47,636 nt of DNA. Source: an uncultured bacterium. Lineage in GTDB: Bacteria > Verrucomicrobiota > Verrucomicrobiia > Verrucomicrobiales > V1-33. Shown one piece after another: positions 25,047 to 33,613 of the stretch; position 1 is the stretch's first letter; every line of letters starts with the position of its first letter. Position numbers and translations under genes: made by a program. The notes beneath the pieces were generated by a model, which was not told where the DNA came from, made no database searches, and worked only from the letters and a program-made list of their open reading frames with translations. The stretch is taken from the NCBI GenBank assembly GCA_903954065.1, contig CAJBME010000016.1, positions 1 to 47,636 of the forward strand. The letters are read 5' to 3'.

Positions 25047-26933
25047 ATGTCCACTCCGCGCCCCGCCGCCTCGTGGCGCTCGTCGCGCCAAATCTACCAG
25101 CAGTTCCGGCACGACCTGAAACATCCTCCCGCCACCGACCCCCAAACCACAACGGCCACAGCCGCCACGCCGTCCACCACCCGTCGCGAAAATTTCCGCG
25201 CCTACCTGAAGGTCGTCTTCCTCTTCCGCTGGCAAATCGCCGCCATCCTCGGCCTCGCCATCGTCGTCTCGGTCCTCGAAGTCTACCAGCCACGCCTGAT
25301 CGGCGAGGCCATCGACCAAATCCTGCAAAATCCGGCTCTCTCCACCGCCGAGAAAAACCGCCAGCTCCTGCACAGTGTGCTCATGCTGCTGGGCATGGTA
25401 GTGATGGCCCGGGCGCTTGATTCATGGCGCGATTACCGGACCCACCGGCTCAACGCCCGTGTCCTCTCGCGTCTGCGACGGCTGCTCTACGGCCACCTCC
25501 TCCGTTTCCCGCTGGCCCGCATCCACGATCTCAAAACCGGCGGCATCGTCTCGCGGTTAACCGGCGATCTGGAAGCGCTGACCGGACTGGTCCAAATGGC
25601 ATTTATCTCGCCCCTCGTGGCCGTGCTACGCGTCGGCTTCGCCTTCTTCATCGTCTGGCAGTGGAATCCACGGCTCGCCCTCATCCTCGTCTGCCTGCTC
25701 GGCCCCATGGCTTTCGCCTCGTTCCTCTGGATCGGCCCCATCCGCCAGGTCTGGCACTTCTACTTCAAACGCAAAGGAGAACTAGACTCGCGCATCAGTG
25801 AAACATTCGGCGGCGTGCGCGTCGTGCGCGCCTTCCAACGCGAAAATGCCGAGGAATTACGCTATGCCTCTAGCCAGCACGCCCTCGCCCGCCTCAACCT
25901 GCACGCCGTCCGCTACACCAGCATCGTCCACATCCTCTGGAGCGTGCTCATCCCTCTGGCCAATGTCGCCGTCCTCTTCTTCGGCGGTCGCATGCTCTTC
26001 GACGGCACCGCTAGCATCGGCCAAATCACCGGCATGATGGGGTTCACTGGTATGCTCATGGGTCCCGTCTACATGATCGTCCAAACATTTGGGGACCTGC
26101 AAAAAAGCCTCGCCGCCGTCGACCGCGTCTTCGATCACCTCCGCGAACCAGATGAACTCAACGACGCGCCCAATGCCGTGGACGCACCGTCCATCGTACG
26201 CGAAATCACTTTCGAGGCGGTTGACTTCGGCTACTCCGACGATCGCAAAATCATCCACGATTTCTCGCTGGTCGTACCCGCCGGATCCACCGTAGCCCTC
26301 GTCGGCGCCAGCGGCGCCGGTAAAACCACCATCGCCGATCTCGTCGCCCGGTTCTACCGTCCCACCAGCGGCCACATCCGCCTCAATGGCATCCCGCTGG
26401 AAAACATCCGGCTCCACAGCTACCGCCGCCTGCTCGGCATCGTCAGCCAGGATACATTTCTGTTCGATGGCACCATCGCCGAAAATCTGGCCTACGGCCG
26501 ACCCAAGGCCACCCGCGAGGAAATCATCGCCGCCGCCCGCCAAGCCCATGCCGACGAATTCATCGCCGACCTACCCCAAGGCTATGACACCCCGATCGGC
26601 GAACGCGGCACCCGCCTCTCCGGTGGCCAGCGCCAGCGGCTCAGCATCGCCCGCGCCATCGTCGCCGATCCACAAATCCTCATCCTCGACGAAGCCACCA
26701 GCGCCCTCGACACCCACAGCGAACGCCTCATCCAAGAAGCCTTGGAAAAACTCGAGGTCGGCCGCACCACCTTCACCATCGCGCACCGCCTCAGCACCAT
26801 CGCCCGCGCCGAAATCATCGCCGTCCTCGACAAAGGCCGCCTCGTCGAATGCGGGAACCATGCCGCCCTCATGGAAATGCGCGGCCGATATTGGCACATG
26901 GTTGAACAACAACGCGAAGGCTTAGGTGACTGA
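25047..26933 (+). CDS. ABC exporter, fused permease and ATPase
   Basis: This is a 628-residue half-transporter expected to work as a homodimer in the inner membrane, of the MsbA/multidrug exporter type. A cytoplasmic N-terminus of about 60 residues precedes six transmembrane helices. The nucleotide-binding domain carries Walker A GASGAGKTTIADL, the Q-loop IVSQDTFLFDGTIAEN, signature LSGGQRQRLSIARAI, Walker B ILILDEATSALD and H-loop TIAHRLSTI. The conserved RVVRAFQREN segment of the coupling region is present. Substrate is unknown; lipids, peptides and drugs are all possible. I use the ATG at 25047 (MSTPRPAASWRSSRQIYQQF). An open extension to 24930 lacks family resemblance. Confidence 0.92.
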   Translation: MSTPRPAASWRSSRQIYQQFRHDLKHPPATDPQTTTATAATPSTTRRENFRAYLKVVFLFRWQIAAILGLAIVVSVLEVYQPRLIGEAIDQILQNPALSTAEKNRQLLHSVLMLLGMVVMARALDSWRDYRTHRLNARVLSRLRRLLYGHLLRFPLARIHDLKTGGIVSRLTGDLEALTGLVQMAFISPLVAVLRVGFAFFIVWQWNPRLALILVCLLGPMAFASFLWIGPIRQVWHFYFKRKGELDSRISETFGGVRVVRAFQRENAEELRYASSQHALARLNLHAVRYTSIVHILWSVLIPLANVAVLFFGGRMLFDGTASIGQITGMMGFTGMLMGPVYMIVQTFGDLQKSLAAVDRVFDHLREPDELNDAPNAVDAPSIVREITFEAVDFGYSDDRKIIHDFSLVVPAGSTVALVGASGAGKTTIADLVARFYRPTSGHIRLNGIPLENIRLHSYRRLLGIVSQDTFLFDGTIAENLAYGRPKATREEIIAAARQAHADEFIADLPQGYDTPIGERGTRLSGGQRQRLSIARAIVADPQILILDEATSALDTHSERLIQEALEKLEVGRTTFTIAHRLSTIARAEIIAVLDKGRLVECGNHAALMEMRGRYWHMVEQQREGLGD

Positions 26934-26953
26934 ACAAGTCCGGCCCCACCGCA

Positions 26954-28405
26954 TCACCGCATCACCACCACCATCACGGCAAAAAGTGTGCCGTTATTGA
27001 GGGCATGGGCCGTCATGGAAGCGATGACCGACCCCCGCCATTCCCGCAACAACGCCATCACCAACCCCACCGCACCCAGCGCTGGGATCGCCGTCCATCC
27101 TTGCGGATGCACCGCAGCGAAAATCACGCCTGTGCCCACGCCAGCCACCCATCGCCCACCACTCTGGCGCCAGGCCGAATAAAAAGCGCCGCGAAAAAAC
27201 GTCTCTTCCACCACCGGAGCCCAGACCGCCGCCAAAAACCCGAGAAACGCCAGCGCGGGAGCTGAAACCCCGGTCAAATGATTGAGCGGATGGGTGGCGT
27301 CCGCCTTGGCCACCAGCGTCAAAGCCATGGTCAGCCCGACCCCTACAGCAATGATCGGCAGCCCGGCACAATAACCAAGCAGTCCGGCCCCGATTTCCCG
27401 CATCACCCCCCGGCCGCGTCGCCACCCCAGCGCCACCATCCACTCGGCCCAAGTCACCCCGCGCCACCGCGGCCAGACCGCCCCCAGCACCGCCGCCCCG
27501 GCAAAAGCCGCCGCTTGCGGCCAGGGCGCCCAGCCCGAAGGCAACCCATCCGCCACCAACCCGCCCATCACCATCACCCCCAAATAAACCGCAAAAGTTT
27601 CCAGCCACACCGATCCGCCCCGCGCCGCCACCCGCCCGCGGTCCCACTCGTCAAACCGCCACACCCACCGCCCGGTCGCCCGTCGCACCAACGCCCAGAG
27701 GGCCAGCCCACTCCCAAGCACAAAGGCCCCCAGCACCCCGCACGCCAGCATCACACTCCCCAGAAATGTGCGCCGCGCCTCCCCCAGCACCACCCGCCGC
27801 GAGGGTTCGCCCTCCGGCCACCCCCGGCTGAGCGCCAATCGCCCGACCCATCCAAACCTCTCCCGAAACCGCGCACGATCGTCGTCCAACAGCTCATCCA
27901 CCCCGACCCCACCCTCCGCCGCCGCCCGTCTGATCACCGCCAACGTCTCCCAGTCACGCCGGTCATCCTCATCCCCAAAGACCACCGGAAAATCAGCCGC
28001 CAACGCCTCGTCCCCAAGAATTTCCCACCGCAAAATCGCCAATGACACCCGCTGCCGTGAGTATTGAGCCGCCTCCGCCACCGCCCACAACCAACGTTCC
28101 TTCGACTCGCCGCCCGCCACCAACACCGGCCCCACTATCTCATTCATCCCCACTAAATATCGCGCCCCCATCTCCGCCTCCATCCGACTCACCCTGGTCC
28201 CGCCCTCCGCCGCCTCCGCACGCGCCATCTCGGATTTGTCCATCATGACCCGCCCCATCGCCAACACCACACTGACGCCAATCACCACCGCCGCCACCCA
28301 GCCAGCGGCCACCGAACCCGTCTTGCGCGTCGACATCACCCGTTCCTCCGTCCCCGACGAGGAAGAAAACAGCGGAGCCCCCCCACCAGACGGATCATCA
28401 CTCAT
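26954..28405 (-). CDS. CPBP-family intramembrane metalloprotease, long form
   Basis: This is a 483-residue membrane protein. After a short cytoplasmic N-terminus there is one transmembrane segment (about 32-50) and a soluble, Glu/Arg-rich extracytoplasmic domain of about 180 residues. A multi-pass C-terminal half contains the CPBP motifs: EETFFRGAFYSAW, the FAAVHPQGW His motif and TAHALNNG. These are the predicted metal-binding and catalytic residues of the Rce1/CPBP family. I use the ATG at 28405 (MSDDPSGG); a GTG three codons earlier is less likely. It is convergent with the ABC exporter, 20 bp apart. It shares only the CPBP core with the shorter protease at 22737-23480. Confidence 0.85.
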   Translation of the reverse strand: MSDDPSGGGAPLFSSSSGTEERVMSTRKTGSVAAGWVAAVVIGVSVVLAMGRVMMDKSEMARAEAAEGGTRVSRMEAEMGARYLVGMNEIVGPVLVAGGESKERWLWAVAEAAQYSRQRVSLAILRWEILGDEALAADFPVVFGDEDDRRDWETLAVIRRAAAEGGVGVDELLDDDRARFRERFGWVGRLALSRGWPEGEPSRRVVLGEARRTFLGSVMLACGVLGAFVLGSGLALWALVRRATGRWVWRFDEWDRGRVAARGGSVWLETFAVYLGVMVMGGLVADGLPSGWAPWPQAAAFAGAAVLGAVWPRWRGVTWAEWMVALGWRRGRGVMREIGAGLLGYCAGLPIIAVGVGLTMALTLVAKADATHPLNHLTGVSAPALAFLGFLAAVWAPVVEETFFRGAFYSAWRQSGGRWVAGVGTGVIFAAVHPQGWTAIPALGAVGLVMALLREWRGSVIASMTAHALNNGTLFAVMVVVMR

Positions 28406-28497
28406 GCCCGTCACTCCATCGTGGCTCCACCCACCCCAGAAAACATGGACGTAACCCGTTCATCACAATCAAATTCCTCCAGATCACACCCCCACCC

Positions 28498-28869
28498 CTA
28501 CGGAATCACCATCTCAAAACGCGGAATCCGCGTCAAAACCGGTACCCCATCATCCGTCACCGCCAGAAAACTGCCCACCGCCGAACTGTCCATCGCCACC
28601 ACATGATAGCTGTTGTAAGAAAACTCCTCGCCAGGACGCAGATACGGCGTTTGTCCCACGACACCATCCCCTTCGACCACCAATTTGTCGCGGTTTTTCG
28701 ATTCAATCACCCACTTTCGGCCCTTCACGGTCAAGGAAACCTTCGATTTGTTGGAAATGGTAATAAAGTACACGAAGGCGTACGGACGATCCGGGGGAGT
28801 CTCGAGGCTGTCCATGTAGATGACCTCGTCCACCGTCGCCGTAAATCCCGGAAGCTCTTGTGCCTTCAT
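28498..28869 (-). CDS. apaG: ApaG-domain protein
   Basis: This is a 123-residue protein made of a single ApaG domain, a fibronectin III-like fold. E. coli ApaG is linked genetically to cobalt and magnesium sensitivity, but its biochemical role is not settled. Family features are visible: YAFVYFITISNKSKVSLTVK, the GRKWVIES strand, the VEGDGVVGQTPYLRPGEEF core and a final FEMVIP. I start at the ATG at 28869 (MKAQELPGFTATVDEVIY); the upstream extension is rich in Cys and Trp and unlike the family. It is divergent from thiD across a 124-bp spacer. In many bacteria apaG neighbours ksgA and apaH, neither of which is here. Confidence 0.85.
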   Translation of the reverse strand: MKAQELPGFTATVDEVIYMDSLETPPDRPYAFVYFITISNKSKVSLTVKGRKWVIESKNRDKLVVEGDGVVGQTPYLRPGEEFSYNSYHVVAMDSSAVGSFLAVTDDGVPVLTRIPRFEMVIP

Positions 28870-28993
28870 GACCACGCAGGCCGACCTTCCGTGCGGCCAC
28901 GCCCAGACGCAAGCAGAAGAAAACAATTGCCGCATCTTCGACCGAGGAGGATCGCCCTTTCGCCCGGCCAGCTTTCAGTTACAGCTTCAAGCT

Positions 28994-29806
28994 ATGTCCC
29001 CATTGCTCACTACCCCACCCGTCGCCCTCAGTATCGCTGGTTCTGATTGTTCCGCCGGCGCCGGTTTGCAGGCAGATTTGAAGACGTTTTCCGCGCTTCG
29101 AGTGTATGGGCTCACAGCGGTAACCTGCGTCGTCGCGGAGGTTCCGGGCCGAGTGATGCGCGTTCAAGCCATTGAGCAAGATATTGTTGAAGAACAAATT
29201 CGACTGCTTTTGGGCGCTTTTCCAGTGACAGCCATCAAGACGGGCATGCTGTGGTCCGCCTCGACGATCCGCCTCATCGCCCGCATCCTCGACTCCCTGC
29301 CACGCACCCGCCGCCCGTGGTTAATCGTCGACCCGGTCATGGTCGCCACCAGTGGCGACAGCCTGATCGAGGAGGATGCCGTGACGGCGTACCGCGAGGC
29401 TCTGTTTCCGCAGGCCGACCTCATTACTCCCAATATGGACGAGGCCGCCACCCTGCTGGGGCAAGCCATCAGCCGTGAGGAAGACCTCGCCGGCGCCGCT
29501 CACACCCTGATGAAAACCCTCGGAGCCCCGGTCCTGCTCAAGGGCGGCCACCTGCGCGGAGAAACCGCTCTCGATGTATTCCAGCCGCTCGAGGGGCCCG
29601 CTCAACTGTTCTCCGGACCCTACTTTCACGGCGTCAGCACCCACGGCACCGGCTGCACTATGAGCGCCGCCATCGCCGCCAGTCTCGCCCAAGGTCAAAC
29701 CATGCCCGAAGCCATCAGCACAGCGAAAACATTCGTATCCAATGCGATACGAACACTGTGCCGTTGGAATGGAGTCGATGCCCTCAACCACAACGGCCTG
29801 ACCTGA
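28994..29806 (+). CDS. thiD: Hydroxymethylpyrimidine/phosphomethylpyrimidine kinase
   Basis: This phosphorylates hydroxymethylpyrimidine (phosphate) in thiamine biosynthesis and salvage. The 270-residue protein is a ribokinase-fold enzyme with the ThiD signature opening ALSIAGSDCSAGAGLQADLK, the IKTGML strand, DPVMVATSGD, ITPNMDEAATLLG and the anion-hole/catalytic motif THGTGCTMSAAIAASL. I use the ATG at 28994; codons upstream to 28820 overlap the divergent apaG region. No TPP riboswitch (THI-box) is visible in the 124-bp upstream spacer. folA begins 25 bp downstream, suggesting a two-gene cofactor operon. Confidence 0.95.
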   Translation: MSPLLTTPPVALSIAGSDCSAGAGLQADLKTFSALRVYGLTAVTCVVAEVPGRVMRVQAIEQDIVEEQIRLLLGAFPVTAIKTGMLWSASTIRLIARILDSLPRTRRPWLIVDPVMVATSGDSLIEEDAVTAYREALFPQADLITPNMDEAATLLGQAISREEDLAGAAHTLMKTLGAPVLLKGGHLRGETALDVFQPLEGPAQLFSGPYFHGVSTHGTGCTMSAAIAASLAQGQTMPEAISTAKTFVSNAIRTLCRWNGVDALNHNGLT

Positions 29807-29831
29807 GGCCCTCCGTCCCCCTCCGCCGTCG

Positions 29832-30383
29832 ATGCACACCACCTTGATCGCCGCCCGCGACGAAGACGGAGCCATCGGCCGCCACTCCGGCGGCTTGCCC
29901 TGGCACCTGCCCGACGAAACAGCTCACTTCCGAGCCTACTGCCAACACAAATGGCTCATCGTCGGACGCCAGACGTTCAACGAAATGCTCGGCTGGTTTC
30001 AACCCGGCCACCACATCATCGTCCTCACCCGCAACCACCACCCACTCCCAGCCCTGCCGAATCCCGACATCCACGTCGAATCCGCTCTCAGCATGGAGAA
30101 CGCCCAGACCCGCGCCCTCCAGTCAGGCGCCGCCGAACTCGTCGTCATAGGCGGCGCCCACACCTACGCCGCCGCCCTGCCCGTCGCCACCCGCCTCGTC
30201 CTCACCACCGTCCACCTCCACAGCCAGGCCACCGTCCTGTTTCCCCCCGTCTCATGGAACCAATGGCGCCGGACCCACACCAGCCACCGCCGCATGGATA
30301 CCTCAACAACCATAGAATTTACCATCGACACATGGGAACGAACCGAAAACACCCATCCCCAGCAGGCCTCCACGGCCCCGTAA
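29832..30383 (+). CDS. folA: Dihydrofolate reductase
   Basis: This reduces dihydrofolate to tetrahydrofolate with NADPH. The 183-residue protein shows the DHFR pattern: TLIAARDEDGAIGRHSGGLP then WHLPDETAHF (active-site acidic residue in the LPDE stretch), the NADPH-binding LIVGRQTFNEML, HHIIVLTRNH and VVIGGAHTYAAALP. The C-terminal ~20 residues are low complexity and go beyond the usual length (about 160-170). It sits 25 bp downstream of thiD and upstream of tRNA-Asp. Overall conservation is weaker than the other housekeeping genes here, but the motif order is clear. Confidence 0.88.
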   Translation: MHTTLIAARDEDGAIGRHSGGLPWHLPDETAHFRAYCQHKWLIVGRQTFNEMLGWFQPGHHIIVLTRNHHPLPALPNPDIHVESALSMENAQTRALQSGAAELVVIGGAHTYAAALPVATRLVLTTVHLHSQATVLFPPVSWNQWRRTHTSHRRMDTSTTIEFTIDTWERTENTHPQQASTAP

Positions 30384-30553
30384 GTCCGACCACACCGCCC
30401 GAAAACACCCGCCACCCCCAGAAAAACCCCGGATTCTCAGGCGTCCCTCATAGAAAACATCACAACTCACCAAAATTCCCTTGCGGGCGGCTCCGAGGCA
30501 ATTATCATCCGATCCACCCGGACCACAAATTCCGGGAGCGTTTCTTCGGTAGA

Positions 30554-30630
30554 GGAGCGGTAGCTCAGTTGGTTAGAGCGCAGCCCTGTCACGGCTGAGG
30601 TCGCGGGTTCGAGCCCCGTCCGCTCCGCCA
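30554..30630 (+). tRNA. tRNA-Asp (anticodon GTC)
   Basis: This is a full cloverleaf of 77 nt. The acceptor stem GGAGCGG pairs with CCGCTCC, followed by discriminator G and an encoded CCA. The D-arm contains AGCTCAGTTGGTTAGAGC. The anticodon stem CAGCC/GGCTG closes a 7-base loop CTGTCAC with anticodon GTC. The T-arm is CGGGTTCGAGCCCCG. It stands alone, with no other tRNA in the window. The downstream sequence ACTTTTTATT could serve as a weak transcript end. Confidence 0.98.
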
Positions 30631-31095
30631 AGAAAACGCCCACTTTTTATTCCCTGTTGAGCCTGTCGCCGCTCCAGCGACGGCCCCAGTTTTATCCTGA
30701 GGGTTCAGAACAACCCCCTGCGCCCACACCGGTCGCATTCTTAGTAGTCGTTGGTACGACGTTGACCATCACGTCCAGATCGATCGCACGCTCTGAGGGA
30801 GATCCAACCGCTGACTTCCGGAGGGATCAATTGACGAAGAGCTAAATGTCCTTTGGGCACGGCGGCTTCCGTGGAGGCAGCCACCCACCCAACCCAGCAC
30901 CCGGCCCGCCATAGAAAAAATCGTCGAGGCCCTTCACCGTCCGCTCGTCCACTCGCGTCGTACTGCCACTAGTGAGTCAGAGTGTCGCAGATAAAAAGCC
31001 ACTTTGTCTCTATCGAATCCCGCCAGTTTCTCCCCGTCACGAGAGATCCATTCTGGCATGAAAAATGAAGCTGGGTATACTCTGTCACCACTCAC
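30631..31095. other. 465-bp gene-free region between tRNA-Asp and lon
   Basis: No convincing gene lies in this stretch. It contains a short GTCGC/GCGAC hairpin at about 30665-30681, a second copy (30937-30946) of the ten bases CCGTCCGCTC found in the tRNA 3' end (30616-30625), and a 22-codon plus-strand frame from an ATG at 30846 (MSFGHGGFRGGSHPPNPAPG...). The lon promoter lies at its right end. It could be decayed sequence or an old tRNA-linked insertion scar, but no integrase or second attachment-like end of useful length is seen. Confidence 0.4.
31053..31081 (+). promoter_or_regulatory. Candidate sigma70-type promoter of lon
   Basis: CTGGCA (31053-31058) and TATACT (31076-31081) are separated by exactly 17 bases, matching consensus at four and five of six positions. 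Transcription would start about 31088, only about 8 bases before the first ATG (31096). That implies a nearly leaderless message, or use of the ATG at 31141. No CIRCE (HrcA) inverted repeat was found. Confidence 0.45.
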
Positions 31096-33510
31096 ATGCC
31101 ACCTATCCTGCTGACCATTGAACAGTCCACCCGCTCGGATATGGCCGGAGACGGTCTGATCCAGGTCGTCGCCAATGCCGAAAAGGCCGCTGCCGCGGAG
31201 CAGGTGCACCCGGCCTCGCTACCAGTCCTCCCTATCCGAAATTCAGTCCTTTTTCCCGGCGCCATCGTGCCACTCACCATCGGCCGCGAATCCTCGCGCC
31301 GATTGCTCGATACTCTGCCCGCCGAAAATGGATGGGTCGCCGTCTTCACCCAGAAAACCACCGAAAAAGAGGAAGCCGGACCCGAAGACCTCCACCCCAC
31401 CGGCGTGGCCGCCCAGGTCCTCCGCGTCGTGAAAAATGACGACTCCGTCGTCGCCATCGTTTCAGCCCGCGAACGCATCCGCCTGCGCCAAACCATCGCC
31501 ACCGAGCCGTTCCTCACCATCGAAGCGGAGTACCTGACCACCCGCCCTCACCCCGACTCCCCCACCTGGGAGGCCGCCGTCGTCTCCCTGCGCGACTCCG
31601 CCCTCAAACTCCTGTCCATGAAAACCGAGGTGCCCGATCAAGTCGCCGCCTTCGTGCGCGACTTGGGAGACGGCGGCAAATTAGCGGATTTCGTCGCCGG
31701 CGGATTGGAGGTCGAAACCACCGAGAAACAAGCCGTCCTCGATGAATTGGATCCCTTTAAGCGCGTCAAATTATCCCAGCGGCTAGTCGGCAAACAACTC
31801 AAAATCGCGACTATCTCGGACAAAATCCAACAGGACGTCCAATCGCAGTTCACTGATGCCCAACGGAAAGCGTGGCTCCATGAACAAATGCGGGCCATCC
31901 AAAAAGAACTTGGCGATGGCAGCGACAGCGAAAAATCTGCCGCTCAGGAACTGCGGGAGAAATTGGAAGCCGCCGCGCCTCCGGAACTCGTGCTCGAACA
32001 AGCCGCCCGGGAATTAAAGCGCCTCGAGTCCATCCCGGAAGGCAGCCCGGAATATGGCGTCATTTCGACGTACCTCGAAACCATCGCCTCTCTGCCGTGG
32101 AACGTCGAAACCGAGGATCACTTAGATCTGAAACGCGCACGGCGTATTCTTGACCACGACCATCACGGTCTGGAAAAGGTTAAACGCCGGCTGCTGGAGC
32201 ATCTCGCGGTGCGGAAACTCAATCCGAAGGGGCACCCTCCCATTTTGTGCCTGCTCGGTCCTCCCGGTGTGGGCAAGACCAGCTTGGGCCAGTCGATTGC
32301 CGACGCGCTCGGGAGGTCGTTTGTCCGGGTCAGTCTGGGCGGGGTACGGGACGAGTCTGACATCCGCGGTCACCGCCGGACCTACATCGGGGCCATGCCA
32401 GGCCGTCTCATCAATGAAATCAGGCGCGCCGGCACCCGGAATCCTGTGATTCTGCTCGACGAAGTAGACAAGCTCGGGCGCGATTTCCGAGGCGACCCGT
32501 CTAGCGCCCTGCTCGAGGTCCTCGACCCCAAACAAAATCACACGTTCACCGACCATTACCTAGACGTCCCCTTCGACCTGTCACAGGTCATGTTCATCGC
32601 TACCGCCAATGATCTGGGACCGATCCCCGGCCCACTGCGGGACCGCCTCGAGGTCGTCGAACTCAGCAGCTACACTGAACGCGAAAAACTCGTCATCGCC
32701 CGCCGCTACCTCGTTCCACGCCAACGCAAAGAACATGGATTGAAAAAATCTCAGTGCGATTTCACCCCCGAAGCACTCCGCTTCGTCATCTCGCACTACA
32801 CCCGCGAAGCCGGTGTGCGCGAACTGGAACGACAAATCGCCTCGCTCTGCCGCGCCGTGGCCGCCCGCATCGCCAGTGACGACAGTACCGGCGAAATCAT
32901 CAACCCCACCGTCGTCGAAAAAGAACTGGGACCACCCAAATTCCTCCACGATGAGAAACTCGATACCCCGCGCCTCGGCATCGTCACTGGACTGGCGTGG
33001 ACTTCCGTCGGGGGCGAACTGCTCCACATCGAGGCCCTGCGATTTCCAGGCAAAGGCCACGTCCAGCTGACCGGACAACTGGGCGAGGTCATGAAAGAAT
33101 CGGTTCAGGCCGCTTGGAGCTTGTTGCGCAGCCGCGGCGCCGGCCTCGGCATCGGCCGTGAGGCCTTCGCCGAACACGATGTCCACGTCCACGTACCCGC
33201 CGGAGCCACCCCCAAGGACGGACCCAGCGCAGGCGTTGCCATGTTCACCGCCCTCGCCAGCCAGTTCACCGGCCGCCCAGTCCGCGCTGATGTCGCCATG
33301 ACCGGCGAAATCAGCCTGCGCGGTGCCGTCCTCCCGATCGGAGGACTCAAAGAGAAATTGCTCGCCGCCGTGCGCGCCGGCATCAAAACCGTGCTCATCC
33401 CGCATGAAAATGAAAAAGACCTCGTCGACCTGCCCACCGAGGCCCGACGCAAGTTAAAAGTCATTCCCGTGCACACCGTGGATGACGTGCTGGCCCACGC
33501 GCTGGTTTGA
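31096..33510 (+). CDS. lon: ATP-dependent protease La
   Basis: This cytoplasmic AAA+ protease degrades misfolded and specific regulatory proteins. The 804-residue protein has the N-terminal substrate-binding LAN domain (from LPVLPIRNSVLFPGAIVPLT), a helical linker, and the AAA+ module with Walker A GPPGVGKTSLGQ and Walker B VILLDEVDKLG. The C-terminal protease domain carries the Ser-Lys dyad at S711 (KDGPSAGVA) and K754 (GGLKEKL), with the same 43-residue spacing as in E. coli Lon. Length fits the LonA family. A second ATG at 31141 is an equally plausible start; neither has a Shine-Dalgarno site. The PlsC-like acyltransferase gene follows 103 bp downstream. Confidence 0.97.
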   Translation: MPPILLTIEQSTRSDMAGDGLIQVVANAEKAAAAEQVHPASLPVLPIRNSVLFPGAIVPLTIGRESSRRLLDTLPAENGWVAVFTQKTTEKEEAGPEDLHPTGVAAQVLRVVKNDDSVVAIVSARERIRLRQTIATEPFLTIEAEYLTTRPHPDSPTWEAAVVSLRDSALKLLSMKTEVPDQVAAFVRDLGDGGKLADFVAGGLEVETTEKQAVLDELDPFKRVKLSQRLVGKQLKIATISDKIQQDVQSQFTDAQRKAWLHEQMRAIQKELGDGSDSEKSAAQELREKLEAAAPPELVLEQAARELKRLESIPEGSPEYGVISTYLETIASLPWNVETEDHLDLKRARRILDHDHHGLEKVKRRLLEHLAVRKLNPKGHPPILCLLGPPGVGKTSLGQSIADALGRSFVRVSLGGVRDESDIRGHRRTYIGAMPGRLINEIRRAGTRNPVILLDEVDKLGRDFRGDPSSALLEVLDPKQNHTFTDHYLDVPFDLSQVMFIATANDLGPIPGPLRDRLEVVELSSYTEREKLVIARRYLVPRQRKEHGLKKSQCDFTPEALRFVISHYTREAGVRELERQIASLCRAVAARIASDDSTGEIINPTVVEKELGPPKFLHDEKLDTPRLGIVTGLAWTSVGGELLHIEALRFPGKGHVQLTGQLGEVMKESVQAAWSLLRSRGAGLGIGREAFAEHDVHVHVPAGATPKDGPSAGVAMFTALASQFTGRPVRADVAMTGEISLRGAVLPIGGLKEKLLAAVRAGIKTVLIPHENEKDLVDLPTEARRKLKVIPVHTVDDVLAHALV

Positions 33511-33613
33511 CCATCCCCCCGGCAGATCGCCCTGCGCTTCAGCGCCCTCCCCTCAAGCGCCCTCTGCCACGAGCAGAAGGTTGTCCGATTCGGTCTGCGA
33601 GCTAACATGCCCG

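Noticed and set aside
28870..28993. TPP riboswitch upstream of thiD
   Set aside because: The 124-bp spacer lacks the THI-box core sequences and is too short after allowing for the apaG promoter.
30657..30845. 62-codon plus-strand frame after tRNA-Asp
   Set aside because: It starts with TTG, has no ribosome-binding site and its composition resembles no known family.
31096..33510. CIRCE or heat-shock operator for lon
   Set aside because: No TTAGCACTC-type inverted repeat is present between 30631 and 31141.
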